A stretch of DNA of 64,000 nt, from positions 1,866,986 through 1,930,985 of the forward strand of contig OY811989.1 in the NCBI GenBank assembly GCA_963681505.1, in the 5' to 3' direction. The position numbers were made by a program, and so were the translations under genes. Numbering within the stretch: the first letter of the stretch is position 1; each line of letters begins with the position of its first letter. Source of the DNA: Eunapius fragilis. Taxonomy: Eukaryota > Porifera > Demospongiae > Spongillida > Spongillidae. The notes beneath the pieces were generated by a model. The model did no database searches, was not told the origin of the DNA, and saw only the letters and a list, made by a program, of their open reading frames with translations. This document shows positions 21,605 through 33,902 of this stretch, piece by piece.

Positions 21605-21782
21605 ATTGGTGAAGGAAATAGACCTATAATAGCACACACAGTTTTAAAAACATGACGACATGCTGCTAATATAGGTCTATTTTATTTTTCATTTTCAATC
21701 ACAAGCCTTGTTCTTTTGCTTTTTACACCACCACCACTTTTGATTCCTATATACCACCAACCTTCTCGCATAGAGAATGTTT
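21605..21782. repeat. Diverged fold-back element copy
   Basis: It shares AATAGACCTATAATAGCACAC, TTTACACCACCA and the terminal ATAGAGAATGTTTTT with the better copy at 22290-22563. Confidence 0.55.
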
Positions 21783-21859
21783 TTATCACTTGTATATACA
21801 GTACCGGCTCGGAAAAGTCACAGATCGCAACAACGGAAAATAAAGCATTTTCATAGTGT

Positions 21860-22186
21860 TCATAGCGCAACCTTACTGCTTCCATCTATCAATATCGATC
21901 GATCTGGATCGCCCTTCACCAAATGAATTTTTATTGATGAAAGCAATAAGGGTGTGCTACTCATTGCTGCAGTGATTAGCACACCCTTACTGCCCCCGCC
22001 GGCACCACCATCGCCACCACTCCCGCTGGCACCACCAGCACTGCATACTGCTTCCTCCCTGGCCTGCATGGCCACTGCCACCCTGGCCCGCCTTGCCAGA
22101 ACCAGCATGGCGAGGAGGCCGGGGAGGAGGACGTCACCACGCCTGCAGAAGAAGAGGGCGCGGGGGAGGGACAGACTATAATACAC
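21860..22186 (-). CDS. GC-rich open frame of unknown function
   Basis: A 108-aa frame with an N-terminal hydrophobic stretch (DVLLPGLLAMLVLARRARVAVAM) and a Gly/Ser/Ala-rich middle (GGASGSGGDGGAGGG). The patch 21990-22170 is GC-rich in an AT-rich neighbourhood, which may mean captured or transposon DNA. I do not recognise it, and it may not be expressed. Confidence 0.2.
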   Translation of the reverse strand: MYYSLSLPRALFFCRRGDVLLPGLLAMLVLARRARVAVAMQAREEAVCSAGGASGSGGDGGAGGGSKGVLITAAMSSTPLLLSSIKIHLVKGDPDRSILIDGSSKVAL

Positions 22187-22289
22187 TCAACAAATTCTTA
22201 TAATTATTATTAAAGATTTGAATTATTGCATACATTTGGTTATTGACTACAATACTGCTATGACAGGGCGAAAAAAAACTTATGAAGCA

Positions 22290-22563
22290 AGTACATTCTC
22301 TAACGAGAGAGTTGTTGGTATATAGGATTGACCAATGGTGGTGTAAATGGCACGAAAACAAGAGTGACAGAAATTTTACTGGAAAATTGAAATAGGCCTA
22401 TATTTAGCACACTCACACTATAACAGCGCATGCCTGAGTAATGGGCTAAATATAGGCCTATTTCTATTTTCCAGTAAAATTTCTGCCACTCTTGTTTCCG
22501 TGCTTTTTACACCACCATTGGTCAATCCTATATTCCAACAACTCTCTCGTTAGAGAATGTTTT
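22290..22563. mobile_element. Fold-back element, best copy
   Basis: Two arms of about 120 bp in inverted orientation: ACATTCTCTAACGAGAGAGTT...TAGGCCTATATTTAGCACAC and its complement ending CTCGTTAGAGAATGTTTTT. The spacer includes CAGCGCATGCCTGAG. Related copies are at 1688, 16629 and 21605. Confidence 0.75.
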
Positions 22564-22990
22564 TATTTACTTGTTGCATTTAAAAATAGCTAGCTGATGT
22601 AATTGGGTATTTTTAACCGAATACCAAATGAGGTACTAATCGCTTTAGTTAATTGCCCGAACAGCTAGTATCTAACTGACACCCGAAGATAACCTGCGGA
22701 CGCATCCTGAAGCGATTGGTACACTTGGCGTGCTTTAAAAACGTTCCTGTCGTGAGTTATGCTATCCGGAAGGAAGAAGAATAAGAAGAATAAGAAGAAG
22801 CCGACGGAGGAGAAAGACTGGGTACGGACGGTGGGGACGAGTATTTTTGTTCTCTAAAAGTACACCCAGATACAGCGCAGAAATTTTTCCTTTTTGATAT
22901 CGCTCGATTGCCACTACGAGCGAAGTGACCCGATTCTTAAATGTCCCGCTAGACGTGAGTGACGTTTTTATAATGACATTCATGATACTG
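22564..22990. repeat. 3' part of the larger fold-back-associated element
   Basis: Blocks such as GAAGCGATTGGTA.A.TTGGCG, CTTTAAA.. and GAC(G/T)T..TAATGACATTCATGA match 17200-17500 in the same order relative to the fold-back segment. The two loci look like copies of one element of about 0.7-0.9 kb. Confidence 0.55.
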
Positions 22991-23431
22991 CAGGGTTAAC
23001 CTACTCGCCGATACATATATTGATGGTGGGATGTGATATGACCGCTAACAGCTAGTTTAATTAATTCTCATTTATTGTTCGTTGTTCCGAATGTTACTTT
23101 TCCGTTGTTTTGAATCCCCCCCCCCCCCCCCCCCCCCTTGTATTTTTTTCCTCGGCATCAACGACAACCCTCGTGTATACCATAGATATTTGATACATGG
23201 ATTGGAAACCTCTCACGTGATCCATTACGACTCGTACAACATTTATATACAATCCGCGTTTCGCTTTTTTTGGTGCGTGGGCGTACTGTTATCCACGCTT
23301 TTGTGCCTGTTCGAGTGCTTAACGTGTGTTTTACTGGTCGGAAGTGATCGTATAGGTTAGTTTTCAATCACTATACAACCCTATCCATTGTTCGCGCTGG
23401 TTGAACGCTGATCATCGTTCATAGACGGCTA

Positions 23432-24060
23432 GAAGGCTTTGTGCGACTGTACCGCGAGTACGGCAAGTCGCATAGGAACCATCTAAGCAGTTTCTGATAC
23501 TTCACTACGAAAGCTTTGAGGTTGACTAGCTACATGTATCTGTAGTGTGCAGTTCTTAGCGTGTATGGCGTTAGGTGCCATATAAGGCCCACTGTTTGTG
23601 CGACTGTAACACGTTTTCCTATGCACGCCTGTAAGATTAAAAGACAGAAAAGTGTTGTGCACACATCGTGGTGTATGGTGAAGTGTATCATTTAGCTTGT
23701 CGAGCTACGTATGAGCTTGTGTTTAAAAATTTGCGTAACATGTTATAATTGACTTATATACACAGCTAGGCTTTGGCTTTGTGGGACTATACCATGAGTA
23801 CGGTAGGTCGCATAGGAACCGTCTAAGCAGTTTCTGATACTTCCCTACGAAAGCTATTAGGTTGCCAACCTTCATATGTCTGTAGCGTGCAGCTCGTAGC
23901 GTGTAGGGTGTTCGGTGCTATGTAATGCCCACTGCTGTTTGTGGGACTGTAACACGTTATTACACGGCACGCCTGTGAATTAGAAGACTGAAAAGTGGAG
24001 TTCACACATCGTGATGTATGGGGACGTTTATATTTCTGCTTGTCATATACTATGAGGTTG
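23432..24060. repeat. Tandem duplication of a unit of about 345 bp
   Basis: GCGACTGTACCGCGAGTACGG...AAGCAGTTTCTGATACTTC at 23440-23500 recurs at 23783-23845, and the homology continues to CACACATCGTGATGTATGG. No ORF is shared. A C22 run lies at 23116-23137. Confidence 0.75.
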
Positions 24061-24144
24061 TATTCGTAACAGACTTTTACCATGCTCATAGCCATAAAAC
24101 CCTAACTAACGACCACTTCCGGCGAAACGCGGACTGCACGTAAC

Positions 24145-24740
24145 TAATGACATTCATTGCTGGGTTTCCACTCCATGTATCAAATATCTATGTGTATACC
24201 TACTAAGTGTGATGGATGTAGTGCAAATTTCACGCTGCAACATGCATTAGACTGTAAGACAGGTGGTCTTGTCATCCAACGGGATATGGCAGATCAAGTA
24301 TGGAGTCAGGTTGTACGTGATCCAATAGTCAAAGAGGCTGACTCCACAGCAGATGGTCCAGGATTGAGGGCCGATATAGGCATTCAAGGTGTTTTGGACT
24401 CCTCAGGTTGAAGCGTTGTTAGATTATAAATGTCCTATACACAGATGCATCCACAGAGAGGCAGAGCATTTTCTGAAGCATGTAGCCACCAGCAGAACGG
24501 CTAAATGTGACAAATTGTGTGCATATTTCAGAGCGCGGCTCTTATTTGCCTTGGTTCGAGGAACAAGTATGTATCTGAGGGGATTTATTTGGAAGGAGGG
24601 GACTAGGAGGCGGGGCATTTTCAAGCGGCCATTGGTAAACAGGCATAAGGGTTTGCCATGGTTAGTGATGGGTGATCTGGGAGGGATGTGCATTGAACGG
24701 GGATTACATTAGGATGAAGGCTTGTCCGTTTGAATACAAA
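24145..24740 (+). pseudogene. Retroelement C-terminal remnant
   Basis: A frame holding CDGCSANFTLQHALDCKTGG (Cys-rich, 24200-24260) passes with a frameshift near 24395 into one reading EALLDYKCPI and ALVRGTSMYLRGFIW. The C..C...HAL.C..GG pattern is typical of the region downstream of reverse transcriptase in many invertebrate retroelements. No reverse transcriptase core is present. It lies 150 bp upstream of PAN3. Confidence 0.5.
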
Positions 24741-24892
24741 AAATTAATAAGTGATGGACTTTTGACTTGACAACGCCCCTGCAATTGGTTTATTTGCGGT
24801 TGGTCGCGTCTCCATTCCGATCTGACATATGTATAAACATATGACGATGGTTTTTGAAGGGGAGGGGGTGTTCGGAGGATCAACTTAACAGC

Positions 24893-25831
24893 ATGAAAAA
24901 ACGGACAGTTTGCCGATACTACTCCACGAGCGGGTCGTGCTACTACGGCGACCAGTGCCAGTTCTCCCACTTCCAGCCCGGCCCCCAAGTCGGTAGGTTC
25001 GGGAATGCACACGGTTAGCAGATATTGGGATGTCACGTCACTGCGCTGAAACATTTGATTACACCTCTCAAAGCCAACTCGGCCGACCCAATTGAGAAGG
25101 TACTGTGGTGCAAAAAAAAAATTTTTTTTTTTAAATCTTGTATAAATTTCCTCTCCCACCCCGCCTTTCTCCGCTTTAAAAATAATAATAAAAAAACACG
25201 CACACCGTGCACGCACACACACACGCACACACACGCACACGCGCACACAGAACGGTACCAGTCCAGCAAGGCTCAGGTGTGCCCTTTGGCATGCATAGCA
25301 AAACGCGCACACTTATCCAGTGTGCTTGTCCCTTCCTTCCTCCCAGAGAGTCTCCCTCAGGTGTGCAGCAGGACCCCCCTGCACCATCACCCAGAGCCCC
25401 CACCCTGATGCCCTCCAAGATGAGAAGCTGTAAGCTGTACAATCACATGGCGTGGCATTAAAGGGGTTAAAAAAAAACTGCTTTGTGTTCCGGTGCAGCA
25501 AGTGCAGTAGAATTGGGGAGCACTGGTCTGGGGAGGGGGGCTGCCCTGGGGAAGAGGCCTAGTCTTGGTGGAGTACCTTCTCTCTCTGTACAGAGGCAAC
25601 AGGTGATTTGTGTAAAATGTGATTATTTTAATGATAATGAACATATGATAGGGCGCACCAACAAGGGTGGCCGAGCCAAAGCTCCACCCATCACCCCACC
25701 CTCAGGTCAGGGTCATGTGAGGTCTGTGCAGATGTGGTACATTATTATTTTGTGTGTACTCTCTAGGTCACCGCTTTCAACGGCCAAGTTAAAACAGCAT
25801 CACGCACACGAGACAGACCGGTGTGTAGTGG

Positions 25832-25862
<31 letters not shown>

Positions 25863-28800
25863 TGTGTAGTGTGTGTGTTTGTGTGTGTGTTTGTGTGTGT
25901 GTTTGTGTGTGTAGTGTGTGTATTGTGTGGTCATGTGAATGTTTGTGTGTATGTGTATTGTGTGTGTGGGTGTATGTGGGTGTGTGTGTGGTGTGTGTGT
26001 GTGTGTGTGTGCCTTTGGACTGGCTGTACTCACTTGTCTTGCTGTCTTGTTTCCTTCAGCCTTATCGTTACCCACAGACCATTGCGTACACACAGTCACC
26101 ATCAAGTGTGGCCAGAACTGAAGGGTTCTTTGTCCCGGAACAACTCAGACAAGTACAGCACTCTCCCTCCTCTCCTCTCTCCTGTCCATTTCATTCATTC
26201 CTGCTACATACCCTCCCTCCCTCCCTCCCTCCATCCCTCCATTCCTCCCTCCATCCCTCCCTTGTTTCTTACTTCTCTCCTTCCACCTTCCCCTCCCCTC
26301 ATTCCTCCCTCCTCCTCCTCTCTCTCCTCCTCCCCTCACTCCCCTCATCCCCCTCCCTCCTCCTGATAGGAGCTTCAGCATCGCCAGGCCATGTGCTTAG
26401 CAATGCCATTGGAGGGTGTGTGTCCTACAGAGGTGGAACATTACCACTCCCTCTGCATGCTGGACAACCCCACCCCACCAGTAAGCCGCACCTTCCCACC
26501 AAAGCCACACCTCCCCACCCCACCAATAAGCCACACCTCCTCCCCATCCACCCACCCCACCAGTAAACCACACCTCTCCCCACCAGTAAACCACACCCTC
26601 CCATGTATGTGATCAGTGATGATGAAATGATATCACTCTGATGTCAAGCATCTTAATAACTTTAGTGGCCTCTGTTTTGTTATATTTGTACTACACTTTG
26701 TGCTTGGTTGCAGGAAATAAGCAGCATACAGGGCCAGGTGTCCACCTGCTACCGTGCTACCAGCTCACGGGACAGTCTATACTACTGCATGAGGCGGATC
26801 CATGGTACGATAAAATACCTCTCCCTCCCCTCTCCTCCCCTCCCCTTCCCTCCTCTCCCCTCCTTCTCTCACCACCCCCTCCCCATCTCTCCCCACTCCT
26901 TCCTTCTCTCCTCTCCCCACCCCTCCCCTCCTCTTCCCACCCCTCCCCTCCTCTCCCCACCCCTCCCCTCCTCTCCCCACCCCCTCCCCTCCTCTCCCCA
27001 CCCCCTCCCCTCCTCTCCCCACCCCCTCCCCTCCTCTCCCCACCCCTCCCTCCTCTCCCCACCCCTTCCCCTCCTGTGAGTCCTGATTGTGCCTAGTTGG
27101 AATTGGGAGCTACAAACCTGTCATCCATTTTACTTATGGGAAAGGGAAGACATCACCAAACCATTGTTAGATGTGCCTCTCACAATGAGCACCATTATTG
27201 ACAATTCCTAAAACATAGTAATGCAGCCATGGTAACCTTGGCAGACCTCACCCCTACCCTCATCCCCAGACCATCCCTCCTCCCCAGGTCCTCCCTCAGT
27301 GCCCCATCCGATGCACCACAGAGTGGGAAGGCGTAGTAGCTTTGGGAGGAAGAAGGGTGGTTTGTTAGTTATAACAGACAAGACCTTAACCTTCCAACTA
27401 GGGGCCGTTCATGGGACGGTCGCAGACTTCTTAGAGGGACTACTGGTATTGAAGCCAGTGGAAGGTTGAGGCCTATAATTGCATTCATTCTCCCTTCCTC
27501 CTCCCCCTCCCTTCCTCCTCCTCCCCAGGCTACAAGCTTTCTAGCAAGGGGGCCCTTCAGACACTTGAAAAGTGGAAGAAACTTCAACACTCAAACCTCG
27601 TCTCCCTTAAGGAAATGTTCACAACCAAAGCATTCAGAGATAACTGTGAGTGCAGTACAATGTACCTCTTCCTTGACCCTCCTCCTCCCTCCCCTCCTCC
27701 CTCCCTCTCTCTCTATCCCTACACACTACTTCAACGTCTGTCCACTTCCATTCATCGCTATCAATCAGCTGTTGTGTTGGTCTATGACTTCCATCCTGGA
27801 GCAGATACTTTGGCCAACCACCTTGTTGCCTCAAGAGATTCCACATCTGGTATGAACATGTAGCCATATAACCATTGCAGTACCACCACCACCACCTCCA
27901 CCACCACCACCATCACCACCACCACCACTATTACCACCACCACCTCCACCACCACCACCACCATCACCACTACCACCACCTCCACTACTAACTACTACCA
28001 CCACCACCATCACCACCACACCACCACCACCACCACCATCACCACCACCTCAATTACCCTCACATTATATACCACCATTTCACATAGGCTTGCTACCTGA
28101 AGACACTCTGTGGGATTACATCATCCAGTTGGTCTCTGGGCTTAGAGTGGTGCATGGTTTGGGACTGGCTATTAGCTGCATCAACCTCACCAAAGTCCTT
28201 GTCACAAGCTCTTCGAGGTGAATAATGTATCTTGCCCTCCACCCTCCCCTCCTTCCATCCCTCCCCTCCCTCCATCCCTCCCCTCCTCCATCCCTCCCCT
28301 CCCTCCACCCTCCCCTCCCTCCATCCCTCCCCTCACCCCATCCCTCCATCCCTTCCCTCCATCCCTTCCCTCCCCTCCCTCCCTCCATCCCTCCCCTCCC
28401 TCCATCCCTCCCCTCCCTCCATCCCTCCCCTCCCTCCATCCCTCCCCTCCCTCCATCCCTCCCCTCCCCTCCATCCCTCCCCTCACTCCATCCCTCCCCT
28501 CCCCTCCCTCCATCCCTCCATCCCTTCCCTCCCCTCCCTCACTCCATCCCTCCCCTCCCTCCCTCCCTCCATCCCTCCCTCTCTCCCCTCCCTCCCTCCC
28601 TCCATCCCTCCATCCCTCCCTTCCCTCCATCCCTCCCTCTCTCCCCTCCCTCCCTCCCTCCTCCTATTATCCAGACAACTATCTGCCTCTCCTGTAGACA
28701 CAGGAGGCGGGTTCGAATGAACTGTTGTGGAATGATGGGCATTCTTTCTTCTGACCAGTCAGATTCTGACACAATACATGTAGAACAAGTGAGAATTGCC

Positions 28801-31800
28801 AAAGTGGGGTTTAATTAGAGATGAAGCCACATAATGGCAGTGTCAATAACAGGACTGCCAACTCACAATATAATTAAGGCTAGTCATGAAATAATTAAGG
28901 TTTGAGTCATGAATAGTTATAGGTGAGATACTCTCTTTATGCAGTGAAAAGGAACCTAGCGCATGCCATAAAAATTTTCCGGGAAGGAACATCAAAGTTG
29001 ACGCTTGCAATTAAAATGTACGTGTAATTAAAATTTCAAGCCATTGTAACTCCATGATGGATGGACTAATTTCCAGTGCGTGGAAAGCAGTTGTAGAGGA
29101 CATAGGTGTCTCTTAGATAATGAAATAATTTGAAAACTTGAAAAAATATGCACTAGGTCCTTTTTTGCTGCCACGATCCCACATATCTGTAGAAATTAAA
29201 TTGTTGCTAAGGCTTAGTAGTGGAGGTACGTTAGATAACCATTTACTTTCAGTATGAATACTGAACACTTACTGTTCTGGTGTGAGATTGCCATACCAGC
29301 ATTGCAAATAGCATGTGAGTTTAGTTATTGGCCTTGAGATTGGAATATTTTACCGTTAGAACTTGGGGGAGGGAGTGGTGGGTGGGGGGTGGGTGGAGGT
29401 GTATGTGAAAACCTTGAGGCTAATCCATGAGAGTTGGTAGTCCTGCTATAAACACTCTGATATCATAATAGTGGTGAAGGAAGTGAGAATGGGGAGGAGG
29501 CTAGAGGGAATGGGGAGGAGGAGGCAAGAGGGAACATTAGTATCCACAAATGCACTTGAGGGGACAATCCCTTCTCTCTCTCTCTCCATTACACAGCAAA
29601 AGGACCTCATTTGCCTTGGGCACCTCATACTATCCCTGGCTCTTATGTCACCAGTTGCTGCACACGCAGATAACTTTGTGAATTCAGTGGACATGATCAA
29701 GGCAAACTACTCCATTGACATTCAAAACCTCGTACAGTGAGTCTATCAGCATTCATGCACTGTGTGACATTCCCCCGCCTCCCTCTCTCCTCCCCTCCTC
29801 CTCTCCTCCCCCTCCTCCCTCTCTCCTCCCCTTCCTCCCTCTCTCCTCCCTCCTCCTTCTCTCCTCCCCTCCTTCTCTCCTCCCCTCCTCCCTCTCTCCT
29901 CCCCTCCTCCTCTCCTCCCCTCCTCCCTCTCTCCTCCCCTCCTCCTCTCCTCCCCCTCCTCCTCTCCTCCTCCTCCCCTTCCTCCCTGTCTCCTCCCCTC
30001 CTCCTTCTCTCCTCCCCTCCTTCTCTCCTCCCCTCCTCCCTCTCTCCTCCCCTCCTCCTCTCCTCCCCTCCTCCCTCTCTCCTCCCCTCCTCCTCTCCTC
30101 CCCCTCCTCCTCTCCTCCTCCTCCCCTTTCTCCCTGTCTCCTCCCCTCCTCCTTCTCTCCTCCCCTCCTCCTCCCCCTCCTCCCTCTCTCCTCCCCTCCT
30201 CCCTCTCTCCTCCCCCTCCTCTCCCTCCTCCCCTTCCTCCCTCTCTCCTCCCCTTCCTCCCTCTCTCCTCCCCTTCCTCCCTCTCTCCTCCCCTCCTCCT
30301 TCTCTCCTCCCCCCCCTCCTCTCCTCCCCTCCTCCCTCTCTCCTCTCCTCTTCCCTCTCTCCCTTCCCCTCCCTCCCTCCTCTCTCCTCCCCCTCCTCCC
30401 CCACAGGTACCTGTGCAATGTGGCCAAACCACCCTGCTCCATATCAGATGTGACCAGCATGGTTGGGGAGTACACCTACACAAGTCTAGACAGGGCACAG
30501 TTCCACCAGGACCTTCTGGAGGAGGAGCTTAGCAAGGAGGTGGAGAATGGCCGACTGTTCAGACTTCTAGCCAAGCTTGGGACCATCAATGAACGTCCAG
30601 AGTCAGTTTGTAGTTGGGTATAACCTTGATATGCACGTCCACTCCTCCCCTTCCCCTCTCCTCCTAACTCCACCCTCCTCCCCGTAGGTACGCTGGGGAT
30701 GCTGCCTGGTCTGAGACTGGGGACCGGTACCTCCTCAAGCTGCTAAGGGACTACCTGTTTCACCAGGTCCTTCCAACAGGGAGGCCTTGGATAGACCTTG
30801 CACATATTGTGCAGACCCTGAATAAGGTAATGGAGGGTGGGTGAGTGTGCTGATGGGAATGTGGGGAGGTGGAAGGGAGGGGCATTGGATACAGGCAGGG
30901 GTGGATTAGTGAAAGTAGTGTACACGTGTGGGTGGGTGGGTGGGTGTATCCTTTGACAATCATGCACAGCAAGGCAACAGAAGTAGAGATGAAATAAAAT
31001 CAATGCACACCTCAGATTTCGCCCCCGACATCAAATTTGGCCCTTCGGCCTTAAACTTGGCCCCTCCCACTTTAAAACTTGGCACCTCCCCCTAGGTCTA
31101 TAACCCAGAGAGGATGGCTGCCATGGGTGCCAATGTACCCTGCATCCATTCCCTCACACCTCTGGTGCCAATGTGCTCTGCATCCATTCCCCTCACACCT
31201 CCTCTGGTGCCAATGTACCCTGCATCCATTCCTTCACACCTCCTCTGGTACCAATGTACCCTGCATCCATTCCCTCACACCTCCTCTGGTCCCAATGTAC
31301 CCTGCATCCATTCCCCTCACACCTCCTCTGGTGCCAATGTACCCTGCATCCATTCCCCTCACACCTCCTCTGGTGCCAATGTACCCTGCATCCATTCCCT
31401 CACACCTCCTCTGGTCCCAATGTACCCTGCATTCATTCCTTCACACCTCCTCTGGTGCCAATGTACCCTGCATCCATTCCTTCACACCTCCTCTGGTGCC
31501 AATGTACCCTGCATCCATTCCCCTCACACCCCTCTGGTGCCAATGTACCCTGCATCCATTCCCTCACACCTCCTCCACTCAAGAGATGGTCATGTACTGG
31601 CAGGGCTCTCAAACAGGCTACTCCTAGGGTGGGGGGGGGGGGGGGGGGGGGTCAAACCATGTACATATTAATATGAGTTTTATTAATGCTTTCCCTCCTT
31701 CCCCACCTCCTCCCCTACCCACCTCCACCCCTCCCACCTCCTCCACCTCCCACCTCCTCCCACTTCACTCCCACCTCCTCCCCTTTCCCTCCCACCTCCT

Positions 31801-32012
31801 CCCCCTTCCCACCCACCTCCTCCCCCTCCTTCCCACCTCCTCCCCTCCCTTTCTTCCCCCTCCCCATGTTGCAGCTTGATGCAGGGTCTCTGGAGAACAT
31901 AGCCTTGCACTCCCGGGATGAACAATCTCTACTCGTGGTTTCCTACGCAGATCTCAAGGGTTGCATTGAGGCATCCTTTGGAGAGCTGCTGTCCACTTCA
32001 GAGAATCACTAA
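24893..32012 (+). CDS. PAN3: PAN3, PAN2-PAN3 deadenylation complex subunit
   Basis: PAN3 is a pseudokinase adaptor that recruits the PAN2 nuclease to mRNA poly(A) tails in the cytoplasm. ATG 24893 is the first Met after an in-frame TGA. Exon 1 (24893-24992) encodes a CCCH zinc finger (C-X8-C-X5-C-X3-H). Later exons I place: 26060-~26151, 26370-26480 ([10 protein letters not shown]), 26714-26804 ([18 protein letters not shown]), 27529-27645, 27769-27849 (VLVYDFHPG), 28088-28217, 28704-28788, 29597-29736, 30407-30601 ([19 protein letters not shown]), 30688-30826 and 31875-32012 (C-terminal knob, [16 protein letters not shown]). Junction phases agree from 26714 to the stop. Exons between 24993 and 26059 (expected PAM2-like region) are not resolved. 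Introns are filled with simple repeats. Confidence 0.92.
25836..26015. repeat. GT microsatellite in PAN3 intron
   Basis: Interrupted (TG)n with TTTGTGTG variants, ending about 45 bp before the exon at 26060. Confidence 0.9.
26815..27075. repeat. CCCCTCCTCT tract in PAN3 intron
   Basis: Pyrimidine repeat with a CCCCACCCCCTCCCCTCCTCT module of about 21 bp, immediately after the donor at 26805. Confidence 0.85.
27876..28060. repeat. CCA trinucleotide tract in PAN3 intron
   Basis: (CCA)n with TCA and CTA variants, between exons 27769-27849 and 28088-28217. Confidence 0.9.
28228..28662. repeat. CCCTCCAT pyrimidine repeat in PAN3 intron
   Basis: Tandem CATCCCTCCCCTCCCTC units. The long frames on both strands here are repeat artefacts. 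Confidence 0.9.
28941..29171. mobile_element. MITE family 1, copy 2 (in PAN3 intron)
   Basis: Inverted ends GCAGTGAAAAGGAACCTAGCGC and ...GCACTAGGTCCTTTTTTGCTGC, with an interior homologous to 1978-2187. Confidence 0.68.
29765..30400. repeat. CCTCCTCTCT pyrimidine repeat in PAN3 intron
   Basis: About 640 bp of TCTCCTCCCCTCCTCC-type units, with larger duplicated blocks (the CCTCCCTGTCTCC landmark occurs near 29985 and 30130). It provides an extreme polypyrimidine tract before the exon at 30407. Confidence 0.9.
31110..31573. repeat. 41-bp minisatellite in PAN3 intron
   Basis: About eleven copies of GTGCCAATGTACCCTGCATC plus CATTCCCTCACACCTCCTCTG. A G run follows at about 31630-31651. Confidence 0.88.
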
Positions 32013-32231
32013 TACCTATTCACATACAATGTATATATTTTTATTCCAACAGGAATCTAACAGAAATATTTTTTCTCCACCTTTTATTATATGTACGTGT
32101 AAAGTGTATGTGCGCTTTGCTCCAATGACAGAACTGAACAACAAATTTATTCAGTAATTATAATTAACTATGAATCTAAGTATTAACTTAACTTTCAATT
32201 GCAGCCATTAACTTTCAATTGCAGCGCACCA

Positions 32232-33839
32232 ATGGCTGCGACCATATCACGTTACATACGCTTGTGGAATTCGTTACAAACGTTGCAGGCGGCGCGCAGT
32301 CTAGCTACAGAAGCGGCACCATCGCCCGCTGAAGCGCGGAAGTGGGCGAGCGCGCTCAACATAGGATGCAAGCGCAACGACCTACAGGCGGCCATCGATG
32401 CGTTTCAGCGCCTCGCACGCCACGGGTGCGACCCCAACCAGACCCTGGTGAGCGCGGTGCTGCACGTGTGCGGCGAGCGAGCCGACGAGTCGTCCTTCCG
32501 GCTCGTTGACGAATACATACGGTCGAAAGACAGCGGTTGGAGAGAAAACGAGCAGCTGTACAATTCACTAGTTCTCTACAAGTGCAAGGTAGGAGACGTC
32601 CAAGGAGCTAGAGACATTTTTGAAGAGATGCGAGCTAAAAAAATTAAGATTCGTCACGGGCGTTGTGGATGCTGCTGGAGGGTGCCGTCCGCCAACGAGA
32701 CCTGGAGTATACGGAGGAGCTGCTGAAGATGTGCGCAGGGATCGGCGTACCAGCTCCAATAGGAGAGCAGCTGCTGCAGCTGGCAACGGCAGAGAGGCTT
32801 CCGGTTCTAGCCACCGACCTCATAGGGACGTACGCCAATTTGAGGCGGAGCGTTGAAAGGGAAGTGGCGGATATGTTCGCGGAGTGGTTGAGCAGGTAGG
32901 TATGCGACCTCTGCTTCTGCGCGGGATTTATGTGCGTGCAACAACACACAGCTGCTTTCCTGGGCAGTATGAGGTGAAGACTCAAGTGCGTATGGCAAAA
33001 AGGTACAGTCTGGTGGTGGTGGTGGTGGTGGGGGTGGGGGTGGTGGTGGTGTGTGTGTGTGTATGTGCATGCAGTATGTAGCAGTACTCATGGCATGTAA
33101 CAGCCGTCGTTCCTATAGTGGGGAGTGTGGTGGGTGTGGCCACCACCTCAACAGCAATCTGCTCACACCGGAGGAACACGCCCTCCTGCTTGACCACACC
33201 TCCAAGATGATGGGGAGAGAGGCAGACTCCTTCCAGGACAACAGACGCTACCTTGAGGAGGGGCGCAGACTGGAGAAGCTGATAAGACAGGAGAGTCCCT
33301 TTGGTGCTGTGGTTGATGGTCTGAACATTGCTCACATTGACCAGAAGCGAGCCAACCCTAAATTGGTAGGTGTGGTCTGCGTGGGAGGGGGTGTGGTCTG
33401 CATGTGAACGAGGTGTGGTTTGCATGGGGAGGGGGAACTACCAGTAACTGTGTGTTGGTCATGAAGTACCCAGGTGCTGTCTCATTGTCTAACCACTTTC
33501 CAAATGGAAGGTGCCTAAGAAGATGGGAGGCATTAATTAGAGCCTTGGAGCTAGCCAAGATAATTTAGCCCCTTCCTCAGTAAATGGAACAGTGCCCAAC
33601 GTAATCACCCTTGTGATACTTTTTCAAATTTTTGTCAGGATGAGCAAAATGAAAGGAACTGTCAGCTTGAAATGTATGGGATTCTAAATTCAAAATTTGC
33701 AACAGATAGTCCAATTTTGGATGCAAAATGATCATAGTTTGATATAGGCTCTTTGCAGTTCACTGAAAATCAACAAAACAATTTTGAAAACTTGAAAACC
33801 TACCTAGAAGAGTAATTTTTTTGGGCATTGTCCCAAATG

Positions 33840-33902
<63 letters not shown>

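Noticed and set aside
23082-23360. Plus-strand frame with hydrophobic end (FRFFWCVGVLLSTLLCL)
   Set aside because: It begins with a poly-C-encoded proline run and lacks any recognisable domain or splice context; a chance frame is likely.
28202-28818. Gly/Arg/Glu-rich and Pro/Ser-rich frames
   Set aside because: Simple-repeat shadows; the real PAN3 exon is 28704-28788.
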